The notes beneath the pieces are model-generated. The model saw nothing but the letters and a program-made list of their open reading frames with translations, had not been told where the DNA came from and did not search any database. The position numbers were made by a program, and so were the translations under genes. Source: Blastocatellia bacterium (GTDB lineage: Bacteria > Acidobacteriota > Blastocatellia > RBC074). Taken from it: DNA of 58,331 bases. Shown here piece by piece: positions 15,599 through 24,101 of the stretch. The stretch covers positions 59,472 through 117,802 of the forward strand of contig JAEUQN010000003.1 of NCBI GenBank assembly GCA_016789725.1, written 5' to 3'. How positions within the stretch are numbered: the first letter of the stretch is position 1; each line of letters starts with the position of its first letter.

Positions 15599-16084
15599 AT
15601 GGCAAAGAAGAAAGAACCGGCGGCAACTACTGGCAACGAACCGATCCTCATCAAACGCTACGGCAATCGGCGACTGTACAACACCGAAACCAAAAGCTAT
15701 GTAAATTACCAGGAATTGTTGGAAATTATCCGAGCCGGGCATGATATTCAGGTCATTGATTCCAGCACAAAAGCGGATGTCACCAAAGCGGTGTTGGTGC
15801 AACTGATCCTTGAAGAAGAGAAAAATGCCAAAAGCATCTTACCGCTTCCGTTTCTCTTCCAGCTTATTCGCAGCCGCGAAGGACAGATGCAGGAATTCTT
15901 CAGCAACTATCTGGCAACCAGTTTTGAGGCGTATTTGAAAACCAAAGAAGAGTTTGATCGGAGATTTAAGGGGTTCTTAGAAATGACTGCCTCCGCGCCG
16001 CAGATGTGGGAGAAATTTATTCCGGGCGCGGACGTCATGAAAGAATTTTGGGGAACGGGCAAAAAAGATGAAGGGAAGAAATAG
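15599..16084 (+). CDS. phaR: PhaR-type polyhydroxyalkanoate synthesis regulator
   Basis: A 161-residue protein. Residues about 17-70 are the PHB/PHA accumulation regulator DNA-binding domain, recognisable from '[19 protein letters not shown]' and '[20 protein letters not shown]'. A PHB_acc-like helical segment follows ('[20 protein letters not shown]'). In characterised bacteria PhaR represses phasin genes and its own gene until it is titrated onto nascent granules. The frame extends to 15512, but the ATG at 15599 gives the standard 'MAKKKEPA' N-terminus. It is divergent from the SDR/acyl-CoA ligase/phasin run, and related palindromic sites lie between them. Confidence 0.9.
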   Translation: MAKKKEPAATTGNEPILIKRYGNRRLYNTETKSYVNYQELLEIIRAGHDIQVIDSSTKADVTKAVLVQLILEEEKNAKSILPLPFLFQLIRSREGQMQEFFSNYLATSFEAYLKTKEEFDRRFKGFLEMTASAPQMWEKFIPGADVMKEFWGTGKKDEGKK

Positions 16085-16089
16085 CTCCT

Positions 16090-16232
16090 TCATCGCCCCG
16101 CCGGGCGTAAATTCTTACCTTCCAATTTGACCAGCGAATCACCTAAATCTGCGCGCGCGCGTTCGACGTATTTCATCAAATGCTGCACGATCTCAGGTTG
16201 CTGCGTGACAAGATTCGCGCTCACCGGTTTTT
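16090..16232 (-). pseudogene. Remnant of an arylsulfatase C-terminus
   Basis: The minus strand encodes about 46 residues, ending at the TGA at 16090-16092, that match the usual end of type-I sulfatases: 'PEIVQHLMKYVERAR' then 'ADLGDSL' and 'LRPAG'. Upstream of about 16232 the homology stops abruptly in a T-rich stretch, and the M28 peptidase stop lies 17 bp further on. No start codon or formylglycine motif remains. It is a 3' gene fragment left by a deletion. Confidence 0.7.
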
Positions 16233-16248
16233 TTGTAATTCATAATCT

Positions 16249-17931
16249 TTATTGCTTTGCCTCTTTGCGTGGCATCTTTTCATCCATCATTGCAGCTTGA
16301 TAAATGAACGCAGCCATAATCGTTGCCGCCTGTTTCATATCATCGGCCTGAATGTAATCGAGACTGTCCTGATTGGTGTGATGCGTGCGTAGTCCGAAAT
16401 CGAGCATGTAATTGAGTGGGTCTTGCATAAAACCGAACCCGGGCAGCCCGACGTTATCGAAGGAAATATGATCGGAAGCCCCACGACTCATCATTGTTGT
16501 CGTTTTGGCTCCCAGGCTATGGAACGGTTTCAACCATTCGTCAAAAATCGGTTTGGCAGCAGCATTGTCCATCAGGTAAATACCGCGAATTCTGCCCGCC
16601 CCGTTATCCAGATTGAAATAGACCGACAGCTTTTCGTAATCCGCTCCTTTGACGGGTTGCGGTTTCGGCACTTCTTTCGTGGGTTTGGGCAACTGGGCAA
16701 AGTGTTTTTCGACATACGCCTTGGAACCGTGCAGCCCCTGTTCCTCGCCGCTCCACAGGGCTGCGCGAATCGTTCGTCGGGGCTGTAAGCCGGTTGCCAT
16801 CAAAATCCGCATGGCTTCCATCACGACGCCAGAACCTGCGGCGTTATCGGTTGCGCCCGATCCGGCGTGCCACGAATCCAAATGCGCGCCGAGCATCACG
16901 ATTTCATCCTTCGATTGCGGGTCAGTGCCTGGGATTTCGGCAATCGTGTTGTAAGCCATCAGGTCTTCGTCGTGAAATTGCGCTTGAATATCCACCGTCA
17001 TTTTTGGCGTCACGCCCTGCCGAATCAGGCGCACCAACCGATTGTAATCTTCATTCGCCATCGTCACGGTCGGAATCACAAACGGCTCGGCTTCCTTCAT
17101 CCAGGGCGTGACGCCCGCCAGGGTTTTGACGATAGTTGGATCAGGTGGAGCCGTGATTGTGGCGTTGTGAACCATCACTGCACCACCGCTGCCGCGCTGA
17201 CTGTTTTCGAGCAAAACGGCTGCGCCTTCGCTGGCAACCAACTGCTGCGTCTTGAATAAAAAAGCGATTTTCCTGGCAAACTCCAGACGCGAGGCGTCGG
17301 TCTGTTCTTGCGTTCGTGCGGGAGTGGAGGGCTTCACGTAATTCGCCAGTCTCGCTAGATCCTCTTCTGAAAAGGGAGCGCCCAATCCGAGCGGATCATT
17401 TTTCAATTCGCGCGGAGCAGAAATCATCACGATTTTGCCCTTGAGCTTGCCCTTGTATTGCTCGAAATCCTTCTCGTCTTTGACATCAATAAAGACGACT
17501 TCAGCCGTGACCGGGCCTTTGGTCGAAGTCGTCCACGCGCTCGGAAACGCCAGCACGGATTTATACGTTGGTTCGGTCACGGCAATGGAAAAGCTCTTGA
17601 GCGACCAACCGCGTCCCCACGGACCGAAAGCTTCGAGCGAGGCTTTCGTTCCCCACTTCGCCATCGTATCGCGTGCCCATTCGCTGGCACGGCGAAAATT
17701 CGGTGAATTGGTCAGGCGAGGGCCAATGACATCCGTGAGATAGCCGATGTGTGCCATCACCTGCGAACGGTTCATGCCTTCATCTGTGATTTTGTCCAGC
17801 TCCGCTTTGGGCGCGGTGTAGATGCTCCTGGCTGGAGCCGCTGCTTGCCCAAACACAAGACTCGGTGCAAGCAAAGCGCCGAGAACCACCAAAGTCACCA
17901 ATTGTTGAGAGGTCTTTCCAATATTTTTCAC
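16249..17931 (-). CDS. Secreted M28-family zinc aminopeptidase/carboxypeptidase
   Basis: A 560-residue exported peptidase: signal peptide 1-29 ending 'VFGQA', a PA-like insertion (about 140-320), and the M28 catalytic domain (about 330-550). Zinc and catalytic residues are visible: His350 and Asp352 in 'GAHLDSW', Asp362 in 'ATDNAAGSG', Glu396/Glu397 in 'WSGEEQGLHGS', and a late His in 'SRGASDHISFDN'. It would release N-terminal amino acids or dipeptides outside the cytoplasm. The start codon is GTG at 17931, with AAGGA about nine bases upstream. It is downstream of the M16 peptidase gene on the same strand. Confidence 0.92.
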   Translation of the reverse strand: MKNIGKTSQQLVTLVVLGALLAPSLVFGQAAAPARSIYTAPKAELDKITDEGMNRSQVMAHIGYLTDVIGPRLTNSPNFRRASEWARDTMAKWGTKASLEAFGPWGRGWSLKSFSIAVTEPTYKSVLAFPSAWTTSTKGPVTAEVVFIDVKDEKDFEQYKGKLKGKIVMISAPRELKNDPLGLGAPFSEEDLARLANYVKPSTPARTQEQTDASRLEFARKIAFLFKTQQLVASEGAAVLLENSQRGSGGAVMVHNATITAPPDPTIVKTLAGVTPWMKEAEPFVIPTVTMANEDYNRLVRLIRQGVTPKMTVDIQAQFHDEDLMAYNTIAEIPGTDPQSKDEIVMLGAHLDSWHAGSGATDNAAGSGVVMEAMRILMATGLQPRRTIRAALWSGEEQGLHGSKAYVEKHFAQLPKPTKEVPKPQPVKGADYEKLSVYFNLDNGAGRIRGIYLMDNAAAKPIFDEWLKPFHSLGAKTTTMMSRGASDHISFDNVGLPGFGFMQDPLNYMLDFGLRTHHTNQDSLDYIQADDMKQAATIMAAFIYQAAMMDEKMPRKEAKQ

Positions 17932-18021
17932 AGCTCTATCCTTTCCCCTGAAGAAAAGCTCGCGTCACAAACCTGACCCGAATGGCGTTGGGCCAGTTCG
18001 CAGCCTTGTCTGTTGTTCCCA

Positions 18022-20829
18022 TCATTGCGTTTTACTGGCCGCCTTGGCTTTGGCGAAATCGCCTGCTTTGAAGATCGAAATCTTTTCGGGATTGATATAC
18101 CTCCTGAATGCAGCATTGACTTGTCCGAGCGTCAAAGCCTGAACTTTTTTCTCTATCTCGTCATCCCAAACAAAAGTTCGGTTGAGGAAAAGATAGTTGG
18201 CCAAGCTTGAACGCAAAGAAGCATCGCTGCCGCGAGTTCGTTGCCTGCCGAGCAGCCAGCCTTGTTTGGCTTCTTTCAATTCGGTTTCGGTAAAGCCTTC
18301 GGTGATCACCTTGTTTAGTTCTTCGTAAAAAGCCTTTTCGAGCTTCTCGCCGTTTTCGGGAGCATAAATCGCCTGAGCGGTAAAAGCACCTGTCTCATCT
18401 AACGAACTTGCGAAGAAACCCGAAGCAACTGAATAACTGAACCCTTCTTTCTGCCTCAATCTGGTTGCCAGACGTGAATTCAAGAAACCGCCGCCGAAGA
18501 TAAAATTACCTAGGATCAAAGCCGGATAATCGGGATTTGCGTCATTCATTTGAATATTCTGACGGGCAAAAATTACCGCATTGGCTTTATCGGGCGTTTC
18601 ATAGGATTTTTTCACCGTCGGAGCGTCGTTAAATTCCTGCGGAATTCGTGCATAAGGCTTCGGCGATTTCCAGCTTGCGAAAAACTGATTGATGAGGGGA
18701 CTTACTTCCTTTTCGTCGAAATCACCAACGATGGAAAGTTGGGCGGACGATGCGCCGTAAAAGTCTTTGTGGAATTTTTTGACCGCATCAAGCGTGACGT
18801 CTTTAACATCGGCGATTTCTTCGTCCAGAGTCGGGACATAACGAAAATCGCCTTTCTTAGCTTTAGAAAAGGCACGCTGCATTTCCCGTGAAGTAATCGC
18901 TTGCGGTTCGGTTCTTTGATTCTCCAAAAAAGCAAGTCTTTGAGCTTTAGCTTTATCAAATTCATCTTGCAGGAACGAAGGCTCTTGCAAAATTTCAGCC
19001 GCAATCTTCAAGGTTTCCGCCAGACTTTGCCGGGTTGAAGTGATGATAAGACCGGCGCTTGCCGCACCGCCGTCAGCCGTGATTGACGATTTCAAACGGT
19101 CTAAATCGTCTTTTATCTGTTGACGAGTTCGCCGGGCAGTTCCCGCCATCAGCAATTCACCGGCAAATCCCGCTATTTGGTTCATTCCTTTCAGCGATTT
19201 TTCATCGCCGAGATTCATAGTCAATCGAACCAAAACAGCTTCACCGCGAGTTTTCTTCGGCAGCAAGGCGGTTTTGATTCCGCCGATTTGTCCGCGTCTT
19301 GTGCGGGCTTCGATGTTGGCGGTTGTCGCTTCAAAGACCTCGCCTTCGGCAATCTTTTCAGTTGATTTCGCTTTGCCCGCGATAGCCGTAATTTCTTCGT
19401 CCGTATATCTTTTTATCGAAGCGCGAACCGGATTATCGGTCGGAATAAATTTGGCAACGCTGCGATTTGATGAAAGGAAATAGCTTTTCGCCGCCCTCTG
19501 CACATCTGCGGGCGTAATTTGTCGAAGCTGTTCACGAAAGAGGAAATACAAACGCCAATCGCCTTTTGCCACCCAATCGGTCATCAACTGGACAACGGTA
19601 TTGGCATCATTCGTCAGCGTATCAAACTGTCTTTCGATAGTCGTTTTAATCCGTTCGAGTTCCTCTTTGGTCGGCGGCGTGGCAGCGAAATTTTCAACCG
19701 TTTCAAGCAAAACTTTCTCCGCTTCGTCAACGGACTGCTCTTTATTTAAGCGGACTCCATAAATCGCAAAGCCCGGTTCTTTTTGCTGAAAATTTCCGCT
19801 CAAAACCCCAACGGCTTTTTTGGTATCAACGAGGGCTTTGTAAAGTCTGCCCGAAGGATTTTCAACCAATAATCTGTCTATGAAAGTGAACACGGCGGAA
19901 TCTGGATGGGCGGCGGGTGGAGTATGATAACCGGTCAAAACATATTGCTCGCCGCCAACTCTGCGGACGACGACTTTTCGTTCTCCGTCTTGTGGCGGTT
20001 CGGTCGTCCAGGTCGGTTCAAGCGTGCGCGAAGGCTTCGGAATCGAGCCGAATTTTTGGTTGATCAGTTCCAAAGTTTTCGCATCGTCAATTTTTCCGCC
20101 AACGATTAAAGTCGCATTATCGGGCTGATAATATTTGCGGTAGAAGGCTTGCAGATTTTCGATTTTGACGTTTTCGACATCAGACCTCGCGCCAATCGTG
20201 CTTTTTCCGTAGTTGTGCCAATCGAAGGCGGTCGCCATCAGTTTTTGCACGGTAATGCGCGAAGGATTATTTTCGCCGCTCTCCATCTCATTGCGAACAA
20301 CAGAAAATTCGCTGTCCAAATCCTTCCTGGCAATGAAGGAATTAATCATCCGGTCGGCTTCCATATCGAGATAAAATTCCAGGTTGTCGCCCGTCACCGG
20401 AAACGTCGCAAAATAATTGGTGCGGTCAAACGAGGTCGTGCCGTTCGGGGCCATTCCGCGTTTCGTCATTTCGGCGGGAATGTTGCCGTATTTCGGCGTG
20501 CCTTTGAAAACGAGATGTTCGAGCAAATGCGCCATCCCGGTTTCGCCGTAGCCTTCGTGCCGCGAACCAACGTGATAAACGATATTCACGGTCGCGTTCT
20601 GCCGCGATTGGTCGGGGATCAATAAAACCTTCAGCCCGTTTTTCAAATTGTATTCGGAAACTCCGCCGAGCGACGGCCCTTTGGTCACGCCTTCGGGAAG
20701 TTTTTGGGTTTGTTGGGCAAATCCGACCAATGCCAGATTTGGGAATAAAAGACAGCAGACTAAAAACACGGTTGGAATTTTTCTAGAAATCAGCATATAG
20801 CGAAAAAAAATGACTGGTTGATGATGCAT
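18022..20829 (-). CDS. Secreted M16-family zinc peptidase, two-domain (pitrilysin-like)
   Basis: A 935-residue exported protein with two fused M16 halves. The N-terminal half has the inverted zinc motif HxxEH as 'HLLEHLVFKGTPKYG' (His101, Glu104, His105) and a downstream Glu in 'VVRNEMESGENNP'. The C-terminal half ('LTMNLGDEKSL' onward) lacks HxxEH, as in typical active/inactive M16 pairs. The signal peptide is clearest from the second ATG at 20796 ('MLISRKIPT'); the first ATG is 20829 and either may be used. Its codons look more A/T-rich than the neighbours'. It probably degrades peptides in the periplasm. It follows the Oar-like receptor gene by 48 bp, with a hairpin between. Confidence 0.92.
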   Translation of the reverse strand: MHHQPVIFFRYMLISRKIPTVFLVCCLLFPNLALVGFAQQTQKLPEGVTKGPSLGGVSEYNLKNGLKVLLIPDQSRQNATVNIVYHVGSRHEGYGETGMAHLLEHLVFKGTPKYGNIPAEMTKRGMAPNGTTSFDRTNYFATFPVTGDNLEFYLDMEADRMINSFIARKDLDSEFSVVRNEMESGENNPSRITVQKLMATAFDWHNYGKSTIGARSDVENVKIENLQAFYRKYYQPDNATLIVGGKIDDAKTLELINQKFGSIPKPSRTLEPTWTTEPPQDGERKVVVRRVGGEQYVLTGYHTPPAAHPDSAVFTFIDRLLVENPSGRLYKALVDTKKAVGVLSGNFQQKEPGFAIYGVRLNKEQSVDEAEKVLLETVENFAATPPTKEELERIKTTIERQFDTLTNDANTVVQLMTDWVAKGDWRLYFLFREQLRQITPADVQRAAKSYFLSSNRSVAKFIPTDNPVRASIKRYTDEEITAIAGKAKSTEKIAEGEVFEATTANIEARTRRGQIGGIKTALLPKKTRGEAVLVRLTMNLGDEKSLKGMNQIAGFAGELLMAGTARRTRQQIKDDLDRLKSSITADGGAASAGLIITSTRQSLAETLKIAAEILQEPSFLQDEFDKAKAQRLAFLENQRTEPQAITSREMQRAFSKAKKGDFRYVPTLDEEIADVKDVTLDAVKKFHKDFYGASSAQLSIVGDFDEKEVSPLINQFFASWKSPKPYARIPQEFNDAPTVKKSYETPDKANAVIFARQNIQMNDANPDYPALILGNFIFGGGFLNSRLATRLRQKEGFSYSVASGFFASSLDETGAFTAQAIYAPENGEKLEKAFYEELNKVITEGFTETELKEAKQGWLLGRQRTRGSDASLRSSLANYLFLNRTFVWDDEIEKKVQALTLGQVNAAFRRYINPEKISIFKAGDFAKAKAASKTQ

Positions 20830-20834
20830 CCAAA

Positions 20835-20855
20835 GAAGGAGGACAAACCTCCTTC
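20835..20855 (-). promoter_or_regulatory. Hairpin masking the Shine-Dalgarno sequence before the M16 peptidase gene
   Basis: On the minus strand GAAGGAGG (20855-20848) pairs perfectly with CCTCCTTC (20842-20835) around a 5-nt loop. The only good ribosome-binding sequence near the M16 start is therefore inside a stem. Translation could be repressed, or the hairpin could stabilise the upstream receptor mRNA. Confidence 0.5.
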
Positions 20856-20877
20856 CGCCTGAGAACTAAACGAAAAC

Positions 20878-23800
20878 CTAAAACGATAATTTCATACTCA
20901 ACTGCACCGAACGCGGGCCACCGGGCGCATAGATGGAACTCAGTACGATGCCTTCTGTGGCAGGCGTGCGATTCAGCATGTTCGTGAATTGCCCAAATGT
21001 TCCAGCGGGTGTAATGCCTGCCGCGCTTTTGATCGCCAGCAGGTTGTTCGGTTGAGCAAACATCGGATGGTTTACGAAATTAAATATTTCGCCCTTCACA
21101 CTGAGTTTGGCTTTTTCTCCCAGACCAAAGGTTCGGCTCAAGGCTATATCGGGCTGCCAAAGCGAATCTACGCGAATGGAGTTGCGTAATACTGTTCCTT
21201 GTCGCGTGGTCGTGGGAATGGAAAAAGCAGCCGGATTCAGTACACGCCCATTGGCTCCAGTCGAAGTAATCCAAAGCGGCTGGCCCACCACGATGTCGGG
21301 ACGCAAAAATCCCAGGCTGAGATTGTTATTGGCGGTGGCATCCTGATACATCACATCCATCGGATACGAAGTTTGATACTGGAAGATGCCGTCCAGACTC
21401 CAATCCCGTGTGAGGGCATTCATCACAACGTTGGTTGCTCTGGAAAGCGAAGGCAGGCTCCACGTCATTGCCGCACTGAAAACGTGGCGACGGTCAAAGG
21501 CCGAATCCGCGCGGTCAACTCTTGGGTCAACTCTGAAAAAGTTGGTATTAAGCACGTTCGCTGTCGCAGAGTTGGTGTCAATCGAATGCGACCAGGTGTA
21601 ATTGACAATGGTGCTGATATTTTTGGCTCGCCGATTAAACTGGACTTGCATCGCGTGATAATCCGAACTGTCAGCCCTGCCGGGAGCATTGGAATTTAAG
21701 TTGAAGCCCGTGCTCGCCGCAAAATCCGGCGAGGCAATGGGGTAGGCCCGCGAAAGCGGAGAGACAATCGCCGGACGCAACAGTCGTCTTCCGGCATTTC
21801 CCACATACGTGACGCTCAAGGTCTGGTCTTTGCCCAAGCCTTGTTCCATTGCAACGTTCCATTGATGTACGCGCGGCAAGACGTAATCCTTGTCGTATTG
21901 CACTAGGAACGCGCCTTGTGAATAGGGCGGCGTGGTGGAAATCACCGGCGGCGTCATAAACGTGTTGTCGAAAGGAAATTGCAGATTCGTTCCGTTTTTG
22001 ACTGCCGTGAAGGGAAAGAAATTGCCGCTGACGCTCCCTGTAGTACCCGCTCCGACATCAAAGAAAAGCCCGTACCCGCCCCGCAATACCGTTTGCCATC
22101 CATCTTTAGTGAAGACCTGAAAAGCACCGCCAATACGCGGCGCGAACGCATTCCAGACCGTTGGATAAAGGGCTGCTCCGGGTTCGGCCAGTCGCACCGG
22201 ATTCACAAAATCCATAATCACCAACCGGCGTTCAGGCGTCACGTCAGGCGGCGGATTGACATCCCAACGCACTCCGTAATCCAGCGTCAGACGTTTCTTC
22301 ACGCGCCAGGTATCCTGGGCAAAGGCGCCGAAATTCTTCCAGTTGTAATCCGTAAAGCGAGGATTATTGACCGTCAAACTCACACTGGCGGCGCGCCCTG
22401 TTTGGGTTGCTGCCAGCGTATTGAACAGAGCCGAAAGTTGTAAATCGGCCAGTTCCTGTTTGCTGGGAGATTGGCGATAGTCGAAGCCAAACTTGAACAT
22501 GTGATTGCTCTTCACCCAGGTCAACGTGTCCGTGACATTGATCTGACGCCGCAACCCTGTGCTGCCCGGATTTAAGGCATAACCTCCACCACCGGCAAAC
22601 GTGAAAGTAACTTGTGACTTGTCAGTCAAGTTGGGAAGGCTTACCCGTGCCGGAGTCGTGCCGTTGAAGGAACGGAAACCGCTGCTGTTTTCGGCATAAT
22701 TGCGGCTCCAGTTAAATCGCGCTTCATTGGTCAGCGTTGGCGTAAATGTGGCATTCACGCCAAAGGTTAAGGTGCGCGTGTTGCCATCCAAAAATTGCAC
22801 CTGACTTCGGGTTGGGAAGAACTGCTGATTGGATTGCGGCGAATGACTGTAACGCCCAAAAATCGTGACCTTGCTCGTGATGTGATGGTCAATTCTGATG
22901 GCCGTCGTGTCTTGCTCCTGAGGATTTGAATAAGTAGCAATGAATGGCGCGTTCAATCCGCCTGCGTTATCCGGCCCCGTTGGCATGGGAATCACGGAAA
23001 AGTACGGCTGCAAGGAAGAATGCGCCGTGTTCCGCACGTTTCTGGAAGGAACGGTGGTGTTTTGAATCTGCGGCAAACGAATGCGCGTGCCTTCGTAGCT
23101 GAAAAAGAAAAATGTGCGATTGCGTTCATCCACTGAGACCGGGCCAAAAATCGGTTTGGGGAACCAAATCGGGCCACTGAAAGTGCCGCCGAAATTGTTA
23201 TGTCGAAGCGGCGGACGCGCCAGGCCAGAAGCATTGGCAAACCAATCGTTCGCGTCCAGTTTCTCGTTGCGGAAATATTCCGACAGCGAGCCGCGAAACT
23301 GATTAGCACCGGAACGCGTCGTCAATTGAATCTGCGCACCGGGCGTGCGGCCATATTCCGGCGCGTAACTCGACGTTTGCACTTTGAATTCCTGCAGCGC
23401 ATCCACCGACACGAGATTGCTGGTCGTGCCGAGTTGGCTGAAGCCTGGAACCAGCCCATTGCTTTGTGAATTGCCTGCGTTATTGGTGCCTACGTAAAGA
23501 TTCGCGCTGACGCCGTCAATGGTCAGATAGTTTTGCGTTGTGCGCATCCCGTTGGCGCTAATCTGCCCGACGTTGGCTTGCGAACTGGCCGTGAACGCAA
23601 TCACGCCGGGCGTGAGCGCGAGCAGATTTTGAATCGTACGTCCGTTGAGCGGCAGGCGCGAGATGTAATTTTGATCAACGACGGTAGCGACGGCGGGCGA
23701 AGTGCTTACGGTAACGGTTCCCGCCTCGACCGTGACGGACTCCCCCACTGCACCGACTCTCAATTGAATCCGCAGCGCGCGTTCATCGTTGACGTTCAGC

Positions 23801-24081
23801 ACGATGTTGTTGATCTTGACGGGCGCAAAACCATCGCGCAGCGCCGTCAACGTATAATTGCCTGGCGGCAGCACCGGCACAACGAAACGCCCGTCATCAT
23901 TGCTCGTGACTTCGCGCTTGAGCGAGGTCGCATCGTTTTGCACCGTGATCTTGACGCCGTTGACGACGCTGTCTTGTTGGTCAACGACGCTTCCACTCAA
24001 AGTCGCCGTTGCTGATTGTGCGAATACGAGTGTAGAACTGAGCAGCAGGCTCAAGGCCAGCCACGATTTGATGAATCGCAT
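20878..24081 (-). CDS. Oar-like TonB-dependent receptor with carboxypeptidase-regulatory domain
   Basis: A 1067-residue outer-membrane protein: signal peptide (about 1-22, ending 'VFAQS'), a carboxypeptidase-regulatory-like beta domain ('TLSGSVVDQQDSVVNGVKIT', about 25-110), a plug domain (about 115-230, 'RLPLNGRTIQNLLALTPGV'), then a long beta-barrel ending in 'VQLSMKLSF' with a terminal aromatic. This architecture is the expanded Oar/TonB family of Acidobacteriota; the usual cargo is an oligosaccharide, peptide or siderophore, unknown here. An upstream frame extension exists, but the ATG at 24081 with AGGAG nine bases before it gives the signal peptide. It starts 20 bp after the anti-sigma gene, so the ECF pair probably controls it. 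Confidence 0.9.
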   Translation of the reverse strand: MRFIKSWLALSLLLSSTLVFAQSATATLSGSVVDQQDSVVNGVKITVQNDATSLKREVTSNDDGRFVVPVLPPGNYTLTALRDGFAPVKINNIVLNVNDERALRIQLRVGAVGESVTVEAGTVTVSTSPAVATVVDQNYISRLPLNGRTIQNLLALTPGVIAFTASSQANVGQISANGMRTTQNYLTIDGVSANLYVGTNNAGNSQSNGLVPGFSQLGTTSNLVSVDALQEFKVQTSSYAPEYGRTPGAQIQLTTRSGANQFRGSLSEYFRNEKLDANDWFANASGLARPPLRHNNFGGTFSGPIWFPKPIFGPVSVDERNRTFFFFSYEGTRIRLPQIQNTTVPSRNVRNTAHSSLQPYFSVIPMPTGPDNAGGLNAPFIATYSNPQEQDTTAIRIDHHITSKVTIFGRYSHSPQSNQQFFPTRSQVQFLDGNTRTLTFGVNATFTPTLTNEARFNWSRNYAENSSGFRSFNGTTPARVSLPNLTDKSQVTFTFAGGGGYALNPGSTGLRRQINVTDTLTWVKSNHMFKFGFDYRQSPSKQELADLQLSALFNTLAATQTGRAASVSLTVNNPRFTDYNWKNFGAFAQDTWRVKKRLTLDYGVRWDVNPPPDVTPERRLVIMDFVNPVRLAEPGAALYPTVWNAFAPRIGGAFQVFTKDGWQTVLRGGYGLFFDVGAGTTGSVSGNFFPFTAVKNGTNLQFPFDNTFMTPPVISTTPPYSQGAFLVQYDKDYVLPRVHQWNVAMEQGLGKDQTLSVTYVGNAGRRLLRPAIVSPLSRAYPIASPDFAASTGFNLNSNAPGRADSSDYHAMQVQFNRRAKNISTIVNYTWSHSIDTNSATANVLNTNFFRVDPRVDRADSAFDRRHVFSAAMTWSLPSLSRATNVVMNALTRDWSLDGIFQYQTSYPMDVMYQDATANNNLSLGFLRPDIVVGQPLWITSTGANGRVLNPAAFSIPTTTRQGTVLRNSIRVDSLWQPDIALSRTFGLGEKAKLSVKGEIFNFVNHPMFAQPNNLLAIKSAAGITPAGTFGQFTNMLNRTPATEGIVLSSIYAPGGPRSVQLSMKLSF

Positions 24082-24101
24082 GTTTTCTCCTGAGAAATGA
24101 A

